Source: JANRKG01 sp033763635 (lineage in GTDB: Bacteria > Cyanobacteriota > Cyanobacteriia > GCF-001939115). Taken from it: 17,777 nt of DNA. Where the stretch lies: positions 1 through 17,777 of the forward strand of contig JANRKG010000196.1 of the NCBI GenBank assembly GCA_033763635.1, in the 5' to 3' direction. Position numbers and translations under genes: made by a program. Below, in pieces: positions 8,435 through 14,873 of this stretch. The notes below the pieces were generated by a model. The model was not told the DNA's origin. It worked only from the letters and a program-made list of their open reading frames with translations, and searched no databases. Numbering within the stretch: position 1 is the first letter of the stretch; each line of letters opens with the position of its first letter.

Positions 8435-8482
8435 CGTTCTTTTTAAGAACCCGTCTTTTTAAGAACCCGTCTTTTAAGGACA
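8435..8482. repeat. Three-copy ~16-bp tandem repeat
   Basis: The units are CGTTCTTTTTAAGAACC (8435-8451), CGTCTTTTTAAGAACC (8452-8467) and a degenerate CGTCTTTTAAGGACA (8468-8482). The first unit contains the palindrome GTTCTT-TTT-AAGAAC. Copies abut without unique spacers, so this is not a CRISPR. It may be replication slippage or a set of binding sites for the rplI or lipoprotein promoters. Confidence 0.75.
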
Positions 8483-8524
8483 AGTTTTTTTGAGAACCAT
8501 CTACTAAAATCCCTTCACTGTTTA

Positions 8525-8556
8525 GTGACACTTTATCTGTGACACTTTATCTGTGA
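8525..8556. repeat. Perfect 14-bp tandem duplication
   Basis: GTGACACTTTATCT occurs at 8525-8538 and again, identically, at 8539-8552, followed by GTGA, the first four bases of a third copy. A recent slippage duplication is the simplest reading. Heptamer-like tandem repeats of this sort are common in filamentous cyanobacteria. Confidence 0.85.
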
Positions 8557-8777
8557 ATTCCGGACTTCATCTCCGAACTCATGAATCTTACAGCAGCCTT
8601 CCCGATTGTTATCTTCCCCTACGTCTCTAAAAGATCCGCCATAAAGCCATCGCAGGGATTCACTTATGGGGTTTCATTCCTGAATTAGGTAGGGTAGAGC
8701 TAGACAGAAAAAACTGACGCAGTTACCAATCATAGCGAGATTAGTTCACTGAGCGCAATCTTTTAAGGCCAATTTTT

Positions 8778-9584
8778 ATGAACATGAGGATGCAACGTTC
8801 TCCCCTTTCTCTCTTTTGTACCGGATGCATCAGCCTGTCATTCGGGGGTCTCCTGAGTGGCTGTTTTGGGGTTTCTAGTACCTCCGGTCCCATCCCCTCC
8901 CCCAGTCCTACGGTCAGTGCAGGTTCGCCTTCCCTCCCGCCCTCCCTTCAGGCAACTGCTCCCACCGCTACACCCCCCGCCAAAATTGTAGAAATCTTTC
9001 AGCAACCTGTTTTCGTGAAGCGGTCACAGGCAAGCCAGGAAGTGGCAGGTAAAACAGGAATGGGTTTACAGGTGGGTGAAACGGTGCGTACCAAGGGGCA
9101 AGCTCTGGCTCAAATTAATCTAAAAAATGGTCTGGGGTTTCGCATTGGGCGGAATGCGTCTTTGACTATCCAGCCTGACAATAAACTCAACTTCACCTCT
9201 GGTGAAATGATCACCTGGGTAGAACCGGGCAAGAAGGTGCCTGCTCAGATTGTGACTCCTACCGCCGTCGCTGGCATTCGAGGCACCACAGTCTTCGTCA
9301 AGGTGCCAGAGGATGTCAATGGTGAAACGACCTTTTTTGCCTGGGAAGGCACTGTTTCTGTCAGGCTTCCCAATAATCCAACGGAGATAATTCTCAATAC
9401 GGGGGAGGAAGTCCAAATCCGGCGAGGGGAACGGGATATTGCCCAAGTTCGGCGGCGAATTCGGCGGTTTCGGCGGCAAGAAATGATTTTGCGTCGTCGA
9501 GACTCCCTATTATTTCGAAACTTTCAACAGCCCTTACCTACTCATCAAATCATCGAACAGGCGATTCGGCAGCGACGACAGTAG
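8778..9584 (+). CDS. FecR-domain lipoprotein with arginine-rich tail
   Basis: A 268-residue exported protein. The N-terminus has a positively charged start, a hydrophobic stretch and a lipobox LLSGC (25-29), so Cys29 is likely lipidated. A Pro/Ser/Thr-rich linker follows (30-66), then a FecR-type beta domain (about 68-215) recognisable by VGETVRTKGQALAQINLKNG, the central TPTAVAGIRGT and FFAWEGTVSV. FecR domains in cyanobacteria occur in many periplasmic or surface proteins, mostly unrelated to iron-dicitrate signalling, and no sigma factor or TonB receptor gene is adjacent here. The C-terminus (217-268) is strikingly basic, with many Arg pairs encoded partly by three copies of TTCGGCGG (9448, 9460, 9469). 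The start has TAAGG 10-11 nt upstream. It could be a surface polyanion-binding protein, but that is inference. Confidence 0.8.
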   Translation: MNMRMQRSPLSLFCTGCISLSFGGLLSGCFGVSSTSGPIPSPSPTVSAGSPSLPPSLQATAPTATPPAKIVEIFQQPVFVKRSQASQEVAGKTGMGLQVGETVRTKGQALAQINLKNGLGFRIGRNASLTIQPDNKLNFTSGEMITWVEPGKKVPAQIVTPTAVAGIRGTTVFVKVPEDVNGETTFFAWEGTVSVRLPNNPTEIILNTGEEVQIRRGERDIAQVRRRIRRFRRQEMILRRRDSLLFRNFQQPLPTHQIIEQAIRQRRQ

Positions 9585-9589
9585 GCAAA

Positions 9590-9605
9590 GCTTTCTTGAG
9601 AAAGC
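9590..9605 (+). terminator. Hairpin after the FecR lipoprotein gene
   Basis: GCTTTC-TTGA-GAAAGC forms a compact 6-bp stem with a tetraloop, 5 nt past the stop codon. The position suits a terminator or mRNA-end stabiliser, but no T-run follows, so termination strength is doubtful. Confidence 0.4.
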
Positions 9606-9749
9606 AAGAAATACTTTAGCGTAAAGATTCTTACTAAAGAGGAAAGACTAGAACAGATGAGAGAGTTTCGTTTATTCTCTTAGTTTCCAATCACAACAGA
9701 CTTGGCACAGAATAGTGAAAGATTAAAGTCTTCTGTCCCCCCAAAAGCT

Positions 9750-10160
9750 ATGCCTCTTGTTGATGCCTCTTCCCCGGATTCGATTCGCTACTCTATGAAA
9801 ACATGGGAGCGAGCAGAACGAGCTGTCCGATGTTCTCCTTTTCAAACTCGTTTGTTTCTGGTGATGTGGGATGCCAGCATTCCCCTACGAGTGATCGCAG
9901 GTAAAACGGGGGTCCAAAACCGTTACTTGCAGCAACCGATCGGTGAGGTTGCCACGGAAGGGGAGTTACTCTGGCTGATTCAAGTTGGTGTGTTGCGGCG
10001 AGAAGTGGATGGTCAGGGATTGACGGACAGTTTCCGCCTGACCCCTTTAGGTCGTCAACTGGTAGAGAAATGGCGGAATCAAGGAGGAAACTGGTTGCCC
10101 CCGTCCTGGCGCGATCGGCTGCAAAATTTTTTTAGTCGATGGATCAGAATACCGTTATGA
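9750..10160 (+). CDS. Small conserved cyanobacterial protein (Npun_F0494-like)
   Basis: A 136-residue soluble protein. The C-terminal half contains ELLWLIQVGVLRREVDGQGL, followed by TDSFRLTPLGRQLVEKW. This is winged-helix-like in feel and, from memory, matches the cyanobacteria-specific family annotated as Npun_F0494; function unknown. The core pattern (ERAVRCSPFQTRLF, then GVQNRYLQQPIGE) precedes it. No membrane segment or catalytic motif is seen. The start is uncertain: ATG 9750 was chosen over an in-frame TTG at 9702 that would add 16 residues. Neither has a clear ribosome site. It is transcribed alone or with cobQ; the hairpin at 10182-10208 argues for separate units. A DNA-binding role is only a guess from the LTPLGRQLVE helix-wing pattern. 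Confidence 0.7.
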   Translation: MPLVDASSPDSIRYSMKTWERAERAVRCSPFQTRLFLVMWDASIPLRVIAGKTGVQNRYLQQPIGEVATEGELLWLIQVGVLRREVDGQGLTDSFRLTPLGRQLVEKWRNQGGNWLPPSWRDRLQNFFSRWIRIPL

Positions 10161-10181
10161 CCGATTAATAGTTTTTCATGC

Positions 10182-10208
10182 TTCTATCACCTGATTAAAG
10201 TGATAGAA
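10182..10208 (+). terminator. Probable terminator between the small conserved gene and cobQ
   Basis: TTCTATCAC (10182-10190) and GTGATAGAA (10200-10208) form a perfect 9-bp stem with a 9-nt loop, 22 nt after the stop of the preceding gene. A short tract AAGGGTTTTA follows; the T-run is weak. It could instead be a leader hairpin of cobQ. It has no cobalamin-riboswitch features. Confidence 0.5.
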
Positions 10209-10276
10209 AGGGTTTTACGATCGCCAGTCCGTATCAATAAAGGACTTTTCTTCTGCCCCCTTCATTTGTCACTTCT

Positions 10277-11773
10277 ATGAAAGCTGTCATGGTAGTGGGA
10301 ACCACATCCCACGCTGGAAAATCTCTACTGGTTACTGCTCTGTGCCGGATTTTAAGCCGTCGGGGATGGCGGGTCGCTCCTTTCAAGGGGCAAAATATGG
10401 CCCTCAACTCCTACGTCACAGCAAGCAGTGGTGAAATTAGCCATGCTCAAGCAGTCCAGGCATGGGCCGCAGGGGTCGTGCCCCGAGTGGAGATGAATCC
10501 CATCCTCCTGAAGCCTCAGGGGGACATGACCTCTCAGGTTATTATGAAAGGGCGTGTCGTGGGCAAAGTGGGGGCAGCGGATTACTACCAACAGTTCTTT
10601 GAGCCAGGTTGGCAAGCCATTACCGAATCCCTCAATCGCCTTGGGGATGAATTTGACCTGCTGGTGTGTGAAGGGGCCGGAAGCCCCGCCGAAATTAACC
10701 TGAAGCACAAAGACCTGACGAATATGCGGGTCGCTAAGCATTTGAACGCGGCAACGATCCTGGTGGCTGATATTGAGCGGGGAGGAGTCTTTGCCCATAT
10801 CGTCGGTACGCTGGAACTGTTAGAGCCAGAAGAACGTGCCCTGATCAAAGGGATTGTGATTAATAAATTCCGGGGGCAGTTAGAGATTCTACAACCGGGG
10901 ATCGATTGGCTCCAGGAACGCACTGGGATTCCTGTGATTGGAGTCATTCCCTGGTTAGAGCATGTTTTTCCCGCAGAAGATTCCCTGGATCTTTTAGATC
11001 GACGGAACAATCAGCCGAATCGAGATTTAACGATCGCTGTTGTCCGTCTACCTCGTATCTCCAACTTCACAGACTTTGATCCCCTGGAGTCGGAACCCAC
11101 CGTCAACCTCAAATACATCAGCCCGAAAGAATCTCTGGGATATCCAGATGCAGTCATCCTTCCGGGTTCTAAGACGACGATCGCCGACCTGATTATCCTG
11201 CAACGGGCCGGGATGGCAGAGGAAATCCAGAGCTATGCAGCGGCTGGGGGAACGGTATTGGGTATTTGCGGAGGCTTCCAGATGTTAGGCCGCATGCTGG
11301 CAGACCCAGAGGGCATCGAAGGTCAGGAAGGGCGCTTCAAAGGGTTGGGACTGTTGCCCCTCAAGACGGTCATCACTGGGCAGAAGATTGCCCGTCAACG
11401 ACAGGTGAGTTCGAACTTTCCCCAAACTGGATTGCCCGTGACGGGTTACGAGATCCACCAGGGCCGGACGAGCCTGATCGATCCCGAAAAAGGCAATGAG
11501 GGGTCTGGATTGAACTTGCTGTTTGACGACCCTAACCTGGGGGTCGTCGATACGAGTCAATCCATTTGGGGGACATACCTGCATGGCTTGTTCGATAACG
11601 GTCCCTGGCGACGGGCCTGGTTAAATCGACTCCGGCAGCAACGGGGGTTGAAGGCCCTGCCGACGGGCATTTCTAACTATCGAGAACAGCGGGAAGCCTT
11701 GTTAGATACCCTGGCAACGACGATCGAAAAGCACATCAATCTTGACCTGATTCTCGATCAGCCCAATTCCTAA
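10277..11773 (+). CDS. cobQ: Cobyric acid synthase (glutamine-hydrolysing)
   Basis: A 498-residue protein, full length for CobQ/CbiP. It performs the four ATP- and glutamine-dependent amidations of adenosylcobyrinic acid a,c-diamide (side chains b, d, e, g) to give adenosylcobyric acid in cobalamin (in cyanobacteria usually pseudocobalamin) synthesis, in the cytosol. The N-terminal synthetase domain shows the P-loop-like GTTSHAGKS (8-16), FKGQNMALNS (37-45) and CEGAGSPAEINL (131-142). The C-terminal class I glutamine amidotransferase domain has LGICGGFQMLG (nucleophile Cys331), GYEIHQGRT and GTYLHGLFDN (His436). No obvious ribosome site precedes ATG 10277, but conservation begins right there. 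A ferredoxin-like gene starts 22 nt after the stop, suggesting an operon. Confidence 0.97.
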   Translation: MKAVMVVGTTSHAGKSLLVTALCRILSRRGWRVAPFKGQNMALNSYVTASSGEISHAQAVQAWAAGVVPRVEMNPILLKPQGDMTSQVIMKGRVVGKVGAADYYQQFFEPGWQAITESLNRLGDEFDLLVCEGAGSPAEINLKHKDLTNMRVAKHLNAATILVADIERGGVFAHIVGTLELLEPEERALIKGIVINKFRGQLEILQPGIDWLQERTGIPVIGVIPWLEHVFPAEDSLDLLDRRNNQPNRDLTIAVVRLPRISNFTDFDPLESEPTVNLKYISPKESLGYPDAVILPGSKTTIADLIILQRAGMAEEIQSYAAAGGTVLGICGGFQMLGRMLADPEGIEGQEGRFKGLGLLPLKTVITGQKIARQRQVSSNFPQTGLPVTGYEIHQGRTSLIDPEKGNEGSGLNLLFDDPNLGVVDTSQSIWGTYLHGLFDNGPWRRAWLNRLRQQRGLKALPTGISNYREQREALLDTLATTIEKHINLDLILDQPNS

Positions 11774-11794
11774 CCCATCGTAGGCCACCGTTGC

Positions 11795-12034
11795 ATGAGC
11801 GTCCAAATTCGTTTCCTGCCCGACGATGTTTTCGTCACCGCCGAACCCGGAGAACCCCTATTGACCGTTGCCCAGCGCGCCGGAATTTCCATTCCGACCG
11901 GGTGTCTCATGGGGTCTTGCTATGCCTGTGAAGTGGACATTGAAGAGATCGGCGAAGTTCGCTCCTGCATTACTTCTGTCCCCCCTGGCTATGAGCAACT
12001 CACGGTCAACCTGTTTAGTGACCCGACCTGGTAA
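11795..12034 (+). CDS. Small [2Fe-2S] ferredoxin-like protein
   Basis: A 79-residue protein with a beta-grasp ferredoxin pattern: an N-terminal strand, EPGEPLLTVAQRAGISIPTG, then cysteines C37, C42, C45 and C58 in the spacing C-x4-C-x2-C-x12-C. The first three match plant-type [2Fe-2S] ferredoxins. The fourth follows after only 12 residues instead of the roughly 29 of photosynthetic ferredoxins, closer to the cluster spacing of succinate dehydrogenase iron-sulfur subunits. A 2Fe-2S electron carrier is the likely role; the partner is unknown. Its position directly after cobQ suggests a link to cobalt-corrinoid reduction, but this is inference. AGG lies 10 nt before the ATG. The next gene starts 27 nt downstream. 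Confidence 0.88.
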   Translation: MSVQIRFLPDDVFVTAEPGEPLLTVAQRAGISIPTGCLMGSCYACEVDIEEIGEVRSCITSVPPGYEQLTVNLFSDPTW

Positions 12035-12061
12035 ACAACCCCCTTGTCTTCAGAGTAAACG

Positions 12062-12742
12062 ATGACAGGCTTTGACTTGCTCATTCTGGCGGTTTACGCG
12101 ATCTGCGTCACGCTTGTCTTTACCAAGGTGATCGAGTCCTTCGACGATAAATACACGATCGCCGAAGATAAAGGAGATCTCGGACAGCAACTGGAGAGGA
12201 AGGAATTACAGGGGATGATCGCGATCAAATTTGGGTTTGATAAGCGCTACAAACTGGATGACCTGAAGAAATTTGCCGTCATTGTGGACAACAAAACCCA
12301 GGAACAAACCGTTTACCTGGATTGGGATATGTGTTCTCTAACCGATCTGGGCGGACAATCGCGGCGGGTGATCCGGATTCCACCCCAGTTGACGGCTGAC
12401 GTATTTCAGGCCCAAATTTCGAGTACGATCGCCCCTGGTCGGACCCTCAAACAGGACATCACTGCCGAAGACGTTTTGAAAGTCAAAGATGGCGGGGTGC
12501 CCAGTATTGACAGTCCCCTCATCAGCATCACAAAGCTGAATGATAAGAAAAGCTCTGATAAAGACAAAGAAAAGTACGCCAAGTTTATGAGCGGCAAAGC
12601 ATCTCTAGAGTTTGTGGTGCGATTGGCCTTTCAAGTGACGGACGATCGAGGGATGCTCAGTTACCCTACCTACGTAAGCTGCAAAATTCTCCTGAAAAAA
12701 CTCCCCTGGACCGATGCCTTTCCCTGGAATCAGAAGAAATAA
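12062..12742 (+). CDS. Unrecognised single-helix membrane protein
   Basis: A 226-residue protein I do not recognise. One N-terminal hydrophobic helix (about 4-23, LLILAVYAICVTLVF) is followed by a soluble, lysine/aspartate-rich domain with alternating strands (for example AVIVDNKTQEQTVYLDWD, RRVIRIPPQ, LEFVVRLAFQVTD). A very charged loop, NDKKSSDKDKEKYAK, sits around 160-175. No catalytic motif is apparent. The helix is uncleaved in appearance (no Ala-x-Ala site), so it is probably a membrane anchor. It follows the ferredoxin gene by 27 nt and is likely the last gene of the cobQ operon. It ends at the edge of the GC inverted repeat that precedes rnpB. Similar length and layout are seen in conserved cyanobacterial proteins of unknown function, but I cannot name a family. 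Confidence 0.75.
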   Translation: MTGFDLLILAVYAICVTLVFTKVIESFDDKYTIAEDKGDLGQQLERKELQGMIAIKFGFDKRYKLDDLKKFAVIVDNKTQEQTVYLDWDMCSLTDLGGQSRRVIRIPPQLTADVFQAQISSTIAPGRTLKQDITAEDVLKVKDGGVPSIDSPLISITKLNDKKSSDKDKEKYAKFMSGKASLEFVVRLAFQVTDDRGMLSYPTYVSCKILLKKLPWTDAFPWNQKK

Positions 12743-12816
12743 GGCAAAGGGCAGAGGGTAGAAAAATCAAGTCTTTCCTACTTGTCGTCCCCTTTCAACC
12801 TTCTCTGCCCTTTGCC
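12743..12816. repeat. 14-bp inverted repeat of GGCAAAGGGCAGAG type
   Basis: GGCAAAGGGCAGAG (12743-12756) and its exact complement CTCTGCCCTTTGCC (12803-12816) flank a 46-nt AT-richer loop; the right arm continues into a degenerate repeat CTCTGCCTTATTCTGCC. It starts immediately after a stop codon and ends about 40 nt before the rnpB 5' end. It could terminate the cobQ operon. The sequence resembles the dispersed GGCAGAGGG-type repeats common in filamentous cyanobacteria. Confidence 0.8.
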
Positions 12817-12844
12817 CTCTGCCTTATTCTGCCTTTTCCCTTGT

Positions 12845-12850
12845 TACACT
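12845..12850 (+). promoter_or_regulatory. Candidate -10 box of rnpB
   Basis: TACACT lies 6 nt before the inferred 5' end of RNase P RNA at 12857, the right distance for a sigma-70-type -10 box. The matching -35 position falls in the degenerate repeat arm and has no good consensus. Confidence 0.45.
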
Positions 12851-12856
12851 GAAGTC

Positions 12857-13244
12857 GGGAAAGAGTTGGTGAGGTGGTTGCGGGTTGACTGGGCAGGAAA
12901 CTGCTTGGCTTCAACCTGAGGAAAGTCCGGACTCCCGAAAGACCAGACTTGCTGGGTAACGCCCAGTGCGGGCGACCGTGAGGAGAGTGCCACAGAAACA
13001 TACCGCCAGGGGCTACGGCCTTCGGTAAGGGTGCAAAGGTGCGGTAAGAGCGCACCAGCAGCGTCGAGAGGCGCTGGCTCGGTAAACCCCGGTCGGGAGC
13101 AAGGTGGAGGAACAAGGGTTGGTCTTTTTCCCGTTCCGCTTTAGGAACCGCTTGAGGCATCTGGTAACAGGTGTCCCAGATAGATAACCGCCCTTCGGGC
13201 AATGCCCGGAGAACAGAACCCGGCTTACTTTCAACTCTTTCTCA
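12857..13244 (+). ncRNA. rnpB: RNase P RNA (type A, cyanobacterial)
   Basis: This is the catalytic RNA of ribonuclease P, which removes 5' leaders from tRNA precursors together with the RnpA protein. The conserved core is visible: GAGGAAAGTCCGGACTCC (12918-12935, P4 5' strand region), GTGCCACAGAAACATACCGC near 12988-13007, and ACAGAACCCGGCTTAC (13213-13228, P4 3' strand). The ends were set by helix P1, where GAAAGAGTTG (12859-12868) pairs with CAACTCTTTC (13232-13241), extended by adjoining bases. The length of about 388 nt fits a type A RNA. The gene is flanked by inverted repeats on both sides and converges with the secreted-protein gene. Ends are accurate to a few bases only. Confidence 0.96.
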
Positions 13245-13249
13245 TTTGC

Positions 13250-13313
13250 AATAGGAAATGGGGAACCGTAATAACGCATTCATTCGCTCTATTACCCATT
13301 CCCTATTCCCCAT
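13250..13313. repeat. Nested inverted repeat between rnpB and a convergent gene
   Basis: ATGGGGAA (13258-13265) pairs with TTCCCCAT (13306-13313), and inside it GTAATA (13268-13273) pairs with TATTAC (13290-13295). It lies between two convergent transcription units, so it may act as a bidirectional terminator, although no T-run is present. The ATTCCCTATTCCCCAT-like arms resemble another family of dispersed cyanobacterial repeats. Confidence 0.6.
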
Positions 13314-13326
13314 CATCTGTTGCCCA

Positions 13327-14646
13327 TTACCGCAAATTCCGTACCTGATTTGGAAAGAGGCAAGCACCTCCACCAATTTGAGAGAGGTTGACAAATACTT
13401 GGCCCCGCTCGCATTCGCGGCGATCGAATAAGACAGAAGCAGTTCTTATGCCTCCACCATTGCTGGACTGCTGGAAGACCGCAGCGGGCACGGTGACACG
13501 ACCTGTGCGAGTGACAACAGTACCAGGGGGAAGTTGGAAGGAAAAGAACTGAGATCCCGCTGGATTGTTAGTCCCTGCATTAGTGCTGCCCGCAACGCCT
13601 GCACCTCCTGCATTACCCACGACCCCGGCTCTACCAAACTGACTGGTCGGTACGGAAACCAGTCCATTAGGAGAGATAACACTCCCAGGAGGCAGTTGAA
13701 ATACAACGTTTTGCTGAGGATTGCCACCAGAGAATCTAACCTGACCGACTCCATTCGCCTGTCCGCTATTTTGTAGCGTGAAGGAAACCGTTTGACTGGT
13801 ACTCCCAGAACCATTACCGGGTAAAGTCGGGAAGGTCAAACTCTGGGGAGCGCCAACCGTTCCTGTGCCTGGAACTCCCTGAACGCCTGTTCCACCTGGC
13901 GTAGCGGTGCCATTTAATCCAGTCCCATTCACTCCATTGTTGACTCCATTTTGGACACCAACGCCAGTCGTGCCGTTCACTCCAGTGCCGTTCGCTCCAT
14001 TTTGGGTGCCGACTCCGGTGGTGCCGTTCCCTCTCTGGGGGCCAGGGGTTCCGGGTACAAATCCGCCTGTGGTGCCTCCGGGGACTGTACCAGGAAGAAC
14101 AGTTCCGGCCGCACCGGGGGCTGGGGCGATCGTGCTTCCCGGAGCCGCGCCAGGGTTGCCAGTTCCAGTAAAACTACCCGGTGCTGTGGTGCCAGGAATC
14201 GTTCCAGTCGTTCCTGTGGCCCCTGTTCCTCCGACGGGCACTGTTCCGGGTTGTACAAAATTACCATTTATGCCACCATTCACGGCACCAGCGGGTGCTG
14301 CCCCTGGAGTTGTTGTGCCAGCGGGAGCGGTTCCGGGGATAGTCGTTCCGGGAGTCCCAATTCCAGTCCCCGCAGGAACCGCGATGGGGGCGGGGGCGGG
14401 TGGAGCAATGCCCGGAGTAACAGGAGCAGTTGGGCTAACGACTCCACCAGCGGGACCGGGTGTTGCAGTTCCAGCGGGGACGGTGCCTGAAGTGGGGGCT
14501 GCGGTTCCAGCAGGGGCAGTGCCTGAAGCGGGGGCAGAAGAACCGGAGGTTGAAGTTTGGGAGAGAACAGGTAGCCCAAATAAGAGTGCTGTTCCTGCAA
14601 GGCTTAAGGAGCCAAGCAGCCATTTCGTCATATGAGGATGTGCCAT
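13327..14646 (-). CDS. Secreted Pro/Gly/Thr-rich protein with two-copy C-terminal motif
   Basis: A 439-residue protein of unknown function. A signal peptide is clear (TKWLLGSLSLAGTALLFGLP, likely cleavage near residue 30). Residues 31-268 are low-complexity P/G/T/A (PGT, PAGT and NGTTGVG units; NGTTGVGTQNG at 207-217 recurs as NGTTGVGVQNG at 224-234, a 17-residue period). Residues 269-439 look folded and contain a 22-residue motif twice: 316-337 (FQLPPGSVISPNGLVSVP...F) and 370-391 (FQLPPGTVVTRTGRVTVP...F). Two cysteines near the end (C412, C429) could form a disulfide. This suggests a surface or envelope protein with a flexible stalk. The start is ATG 14646, with AAGAAAG just upstream; an in-frame ATG 15 nt later is possible. 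Confidence 0.82.
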   Translation of the reverse strand: MAHPHMTKWLLGSLSLAGTALLFGLPVLSQTSTSGSSAPASGTAPAGTAAPTSGTVPAGTATPGPAGGVVSPTAPVTPGIAPPAPAPIAVPAGTGIGTPGTTIPGTAPAGTTTPGAAPAGAVNGGINGNFVQPGTVPVGGTGATGTTGTIPGTTAPGSFTGTGNPGAAPGSTIAPAPGAAGTVLPGTVPGGTTGGFVPGTPGPQRGNGTTGVGTQNGANGTGVNGTTGVGVQNGVNNGVNGTGLNGTATPGGTGVQGVPGTGTVGAPQSLTFPTLPGNGSGSTSQTVSFTLQNSGQANGVGQVRFSGGNPQQNVVFQLPPGSVISPNGLVSVPTSQFGRAGVVGNAGGAGVAGSTNAGTNNPAGSQFFSFQLPPGTVVTRTGRVTVPAAVFQQSSNGGGIRTASVLFDRRECERGQVFVNLSQIGGGACLFPNQVRNLR

Positions 14647-14667
14647 CTTTCTTAAACCCTTACTGCT

Positions 14668-14712
14668 CTTCCACAGTAGGTGGTTTATTATAGGGCTTCC
14701 ACTGTCGGCGGT
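14668..14712 (-). promoter_or_regulatory. TATAAT box flanked by paired direct repeats
   Basis: On the minus strand a perfect TATAAT (14692 down to 14687) sits 41 nt before the start of the secreted-protein gene. It is bracketed by an imperfect direct repeat: CTTCCACAGTAGGTGGT (14668-14684) and CTTCCACTGTCGGCGGT (14696-14712), 14 of 17 bases identical and offset 28 bp. No -35 consensus is seen at 16-18 bp spacing, which fits an activator-dependent promoter. The copies may be regulator sites, possibly also affecting the divergent zds gene. Confidence 0.5.
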
Positions 14713-14873
14713 AGGAACCAGGGAGTACCGTTGGGGGGAGAGGGATGGGGGTACTTGGAGTCAGGAGGAAGGGATGGCAAAATTTTGGTTCCTCGTTCTG
14801 AATCCCTCACTCCTAACCCCCGCTTCCCAGTAAGATATGAAAATATGTGAAGAATCTGAGCGGGAAACAAAGC

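Larger units (their letters stand above)
8293..8777. other. Divergent intergenic region with tandem short repeats
   Basis: 485 bp between rplI (-) and the FecR-domain lipoprotein gene (+). No gene or tRNA is seen on either strand. It must contain the rplI promoter and that of the lipoprotein gene. Two short tandem repeats (8435-8482 and 8525-8556) are listed separately. A loose inverted repeat AAAGCAG (8346-8352) / CTGCTTT (8393-8399) brackets two copies of GTAAC close to the rplI start. Confidence 0.6.

Noticed and set aside
8435..8556. CRISPR-like repeat clusters
   Set aside because: Copies abut without unique spacers, there are only two or three of them, and no cas gene is present.
10161..10276. 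Cobalamin riboswitch upstream of cobQ
   Set aside because: The gap is short and shows no B12-box or conserved riboswitch helices; only a simple 9-bp hairpin is seen.
10352..11010. Long minus-strand reading frames within cobQ
   Set aside because: They overlap a fully conserved enzyme gene in the opposite direction and show no domain or ribosome site, so they are shadows of its codon bias.
13907..14635. A 242-codon plus-strand reading frame opposite the secreted-protein gene
   Set aside because: It is Pro/Gly/Val-rich because it is the complement of the low-complexity PGT region. It has no ribosome site or recognisable domain, while the minus-strand frame has a signal peptide and a promoter.
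14847..14873. GTG start for zds
   Set aside because: It is possible, but homologues remembered from other cyanobacteria begin at the MRVxIVGAG position; kept only as an alternative.
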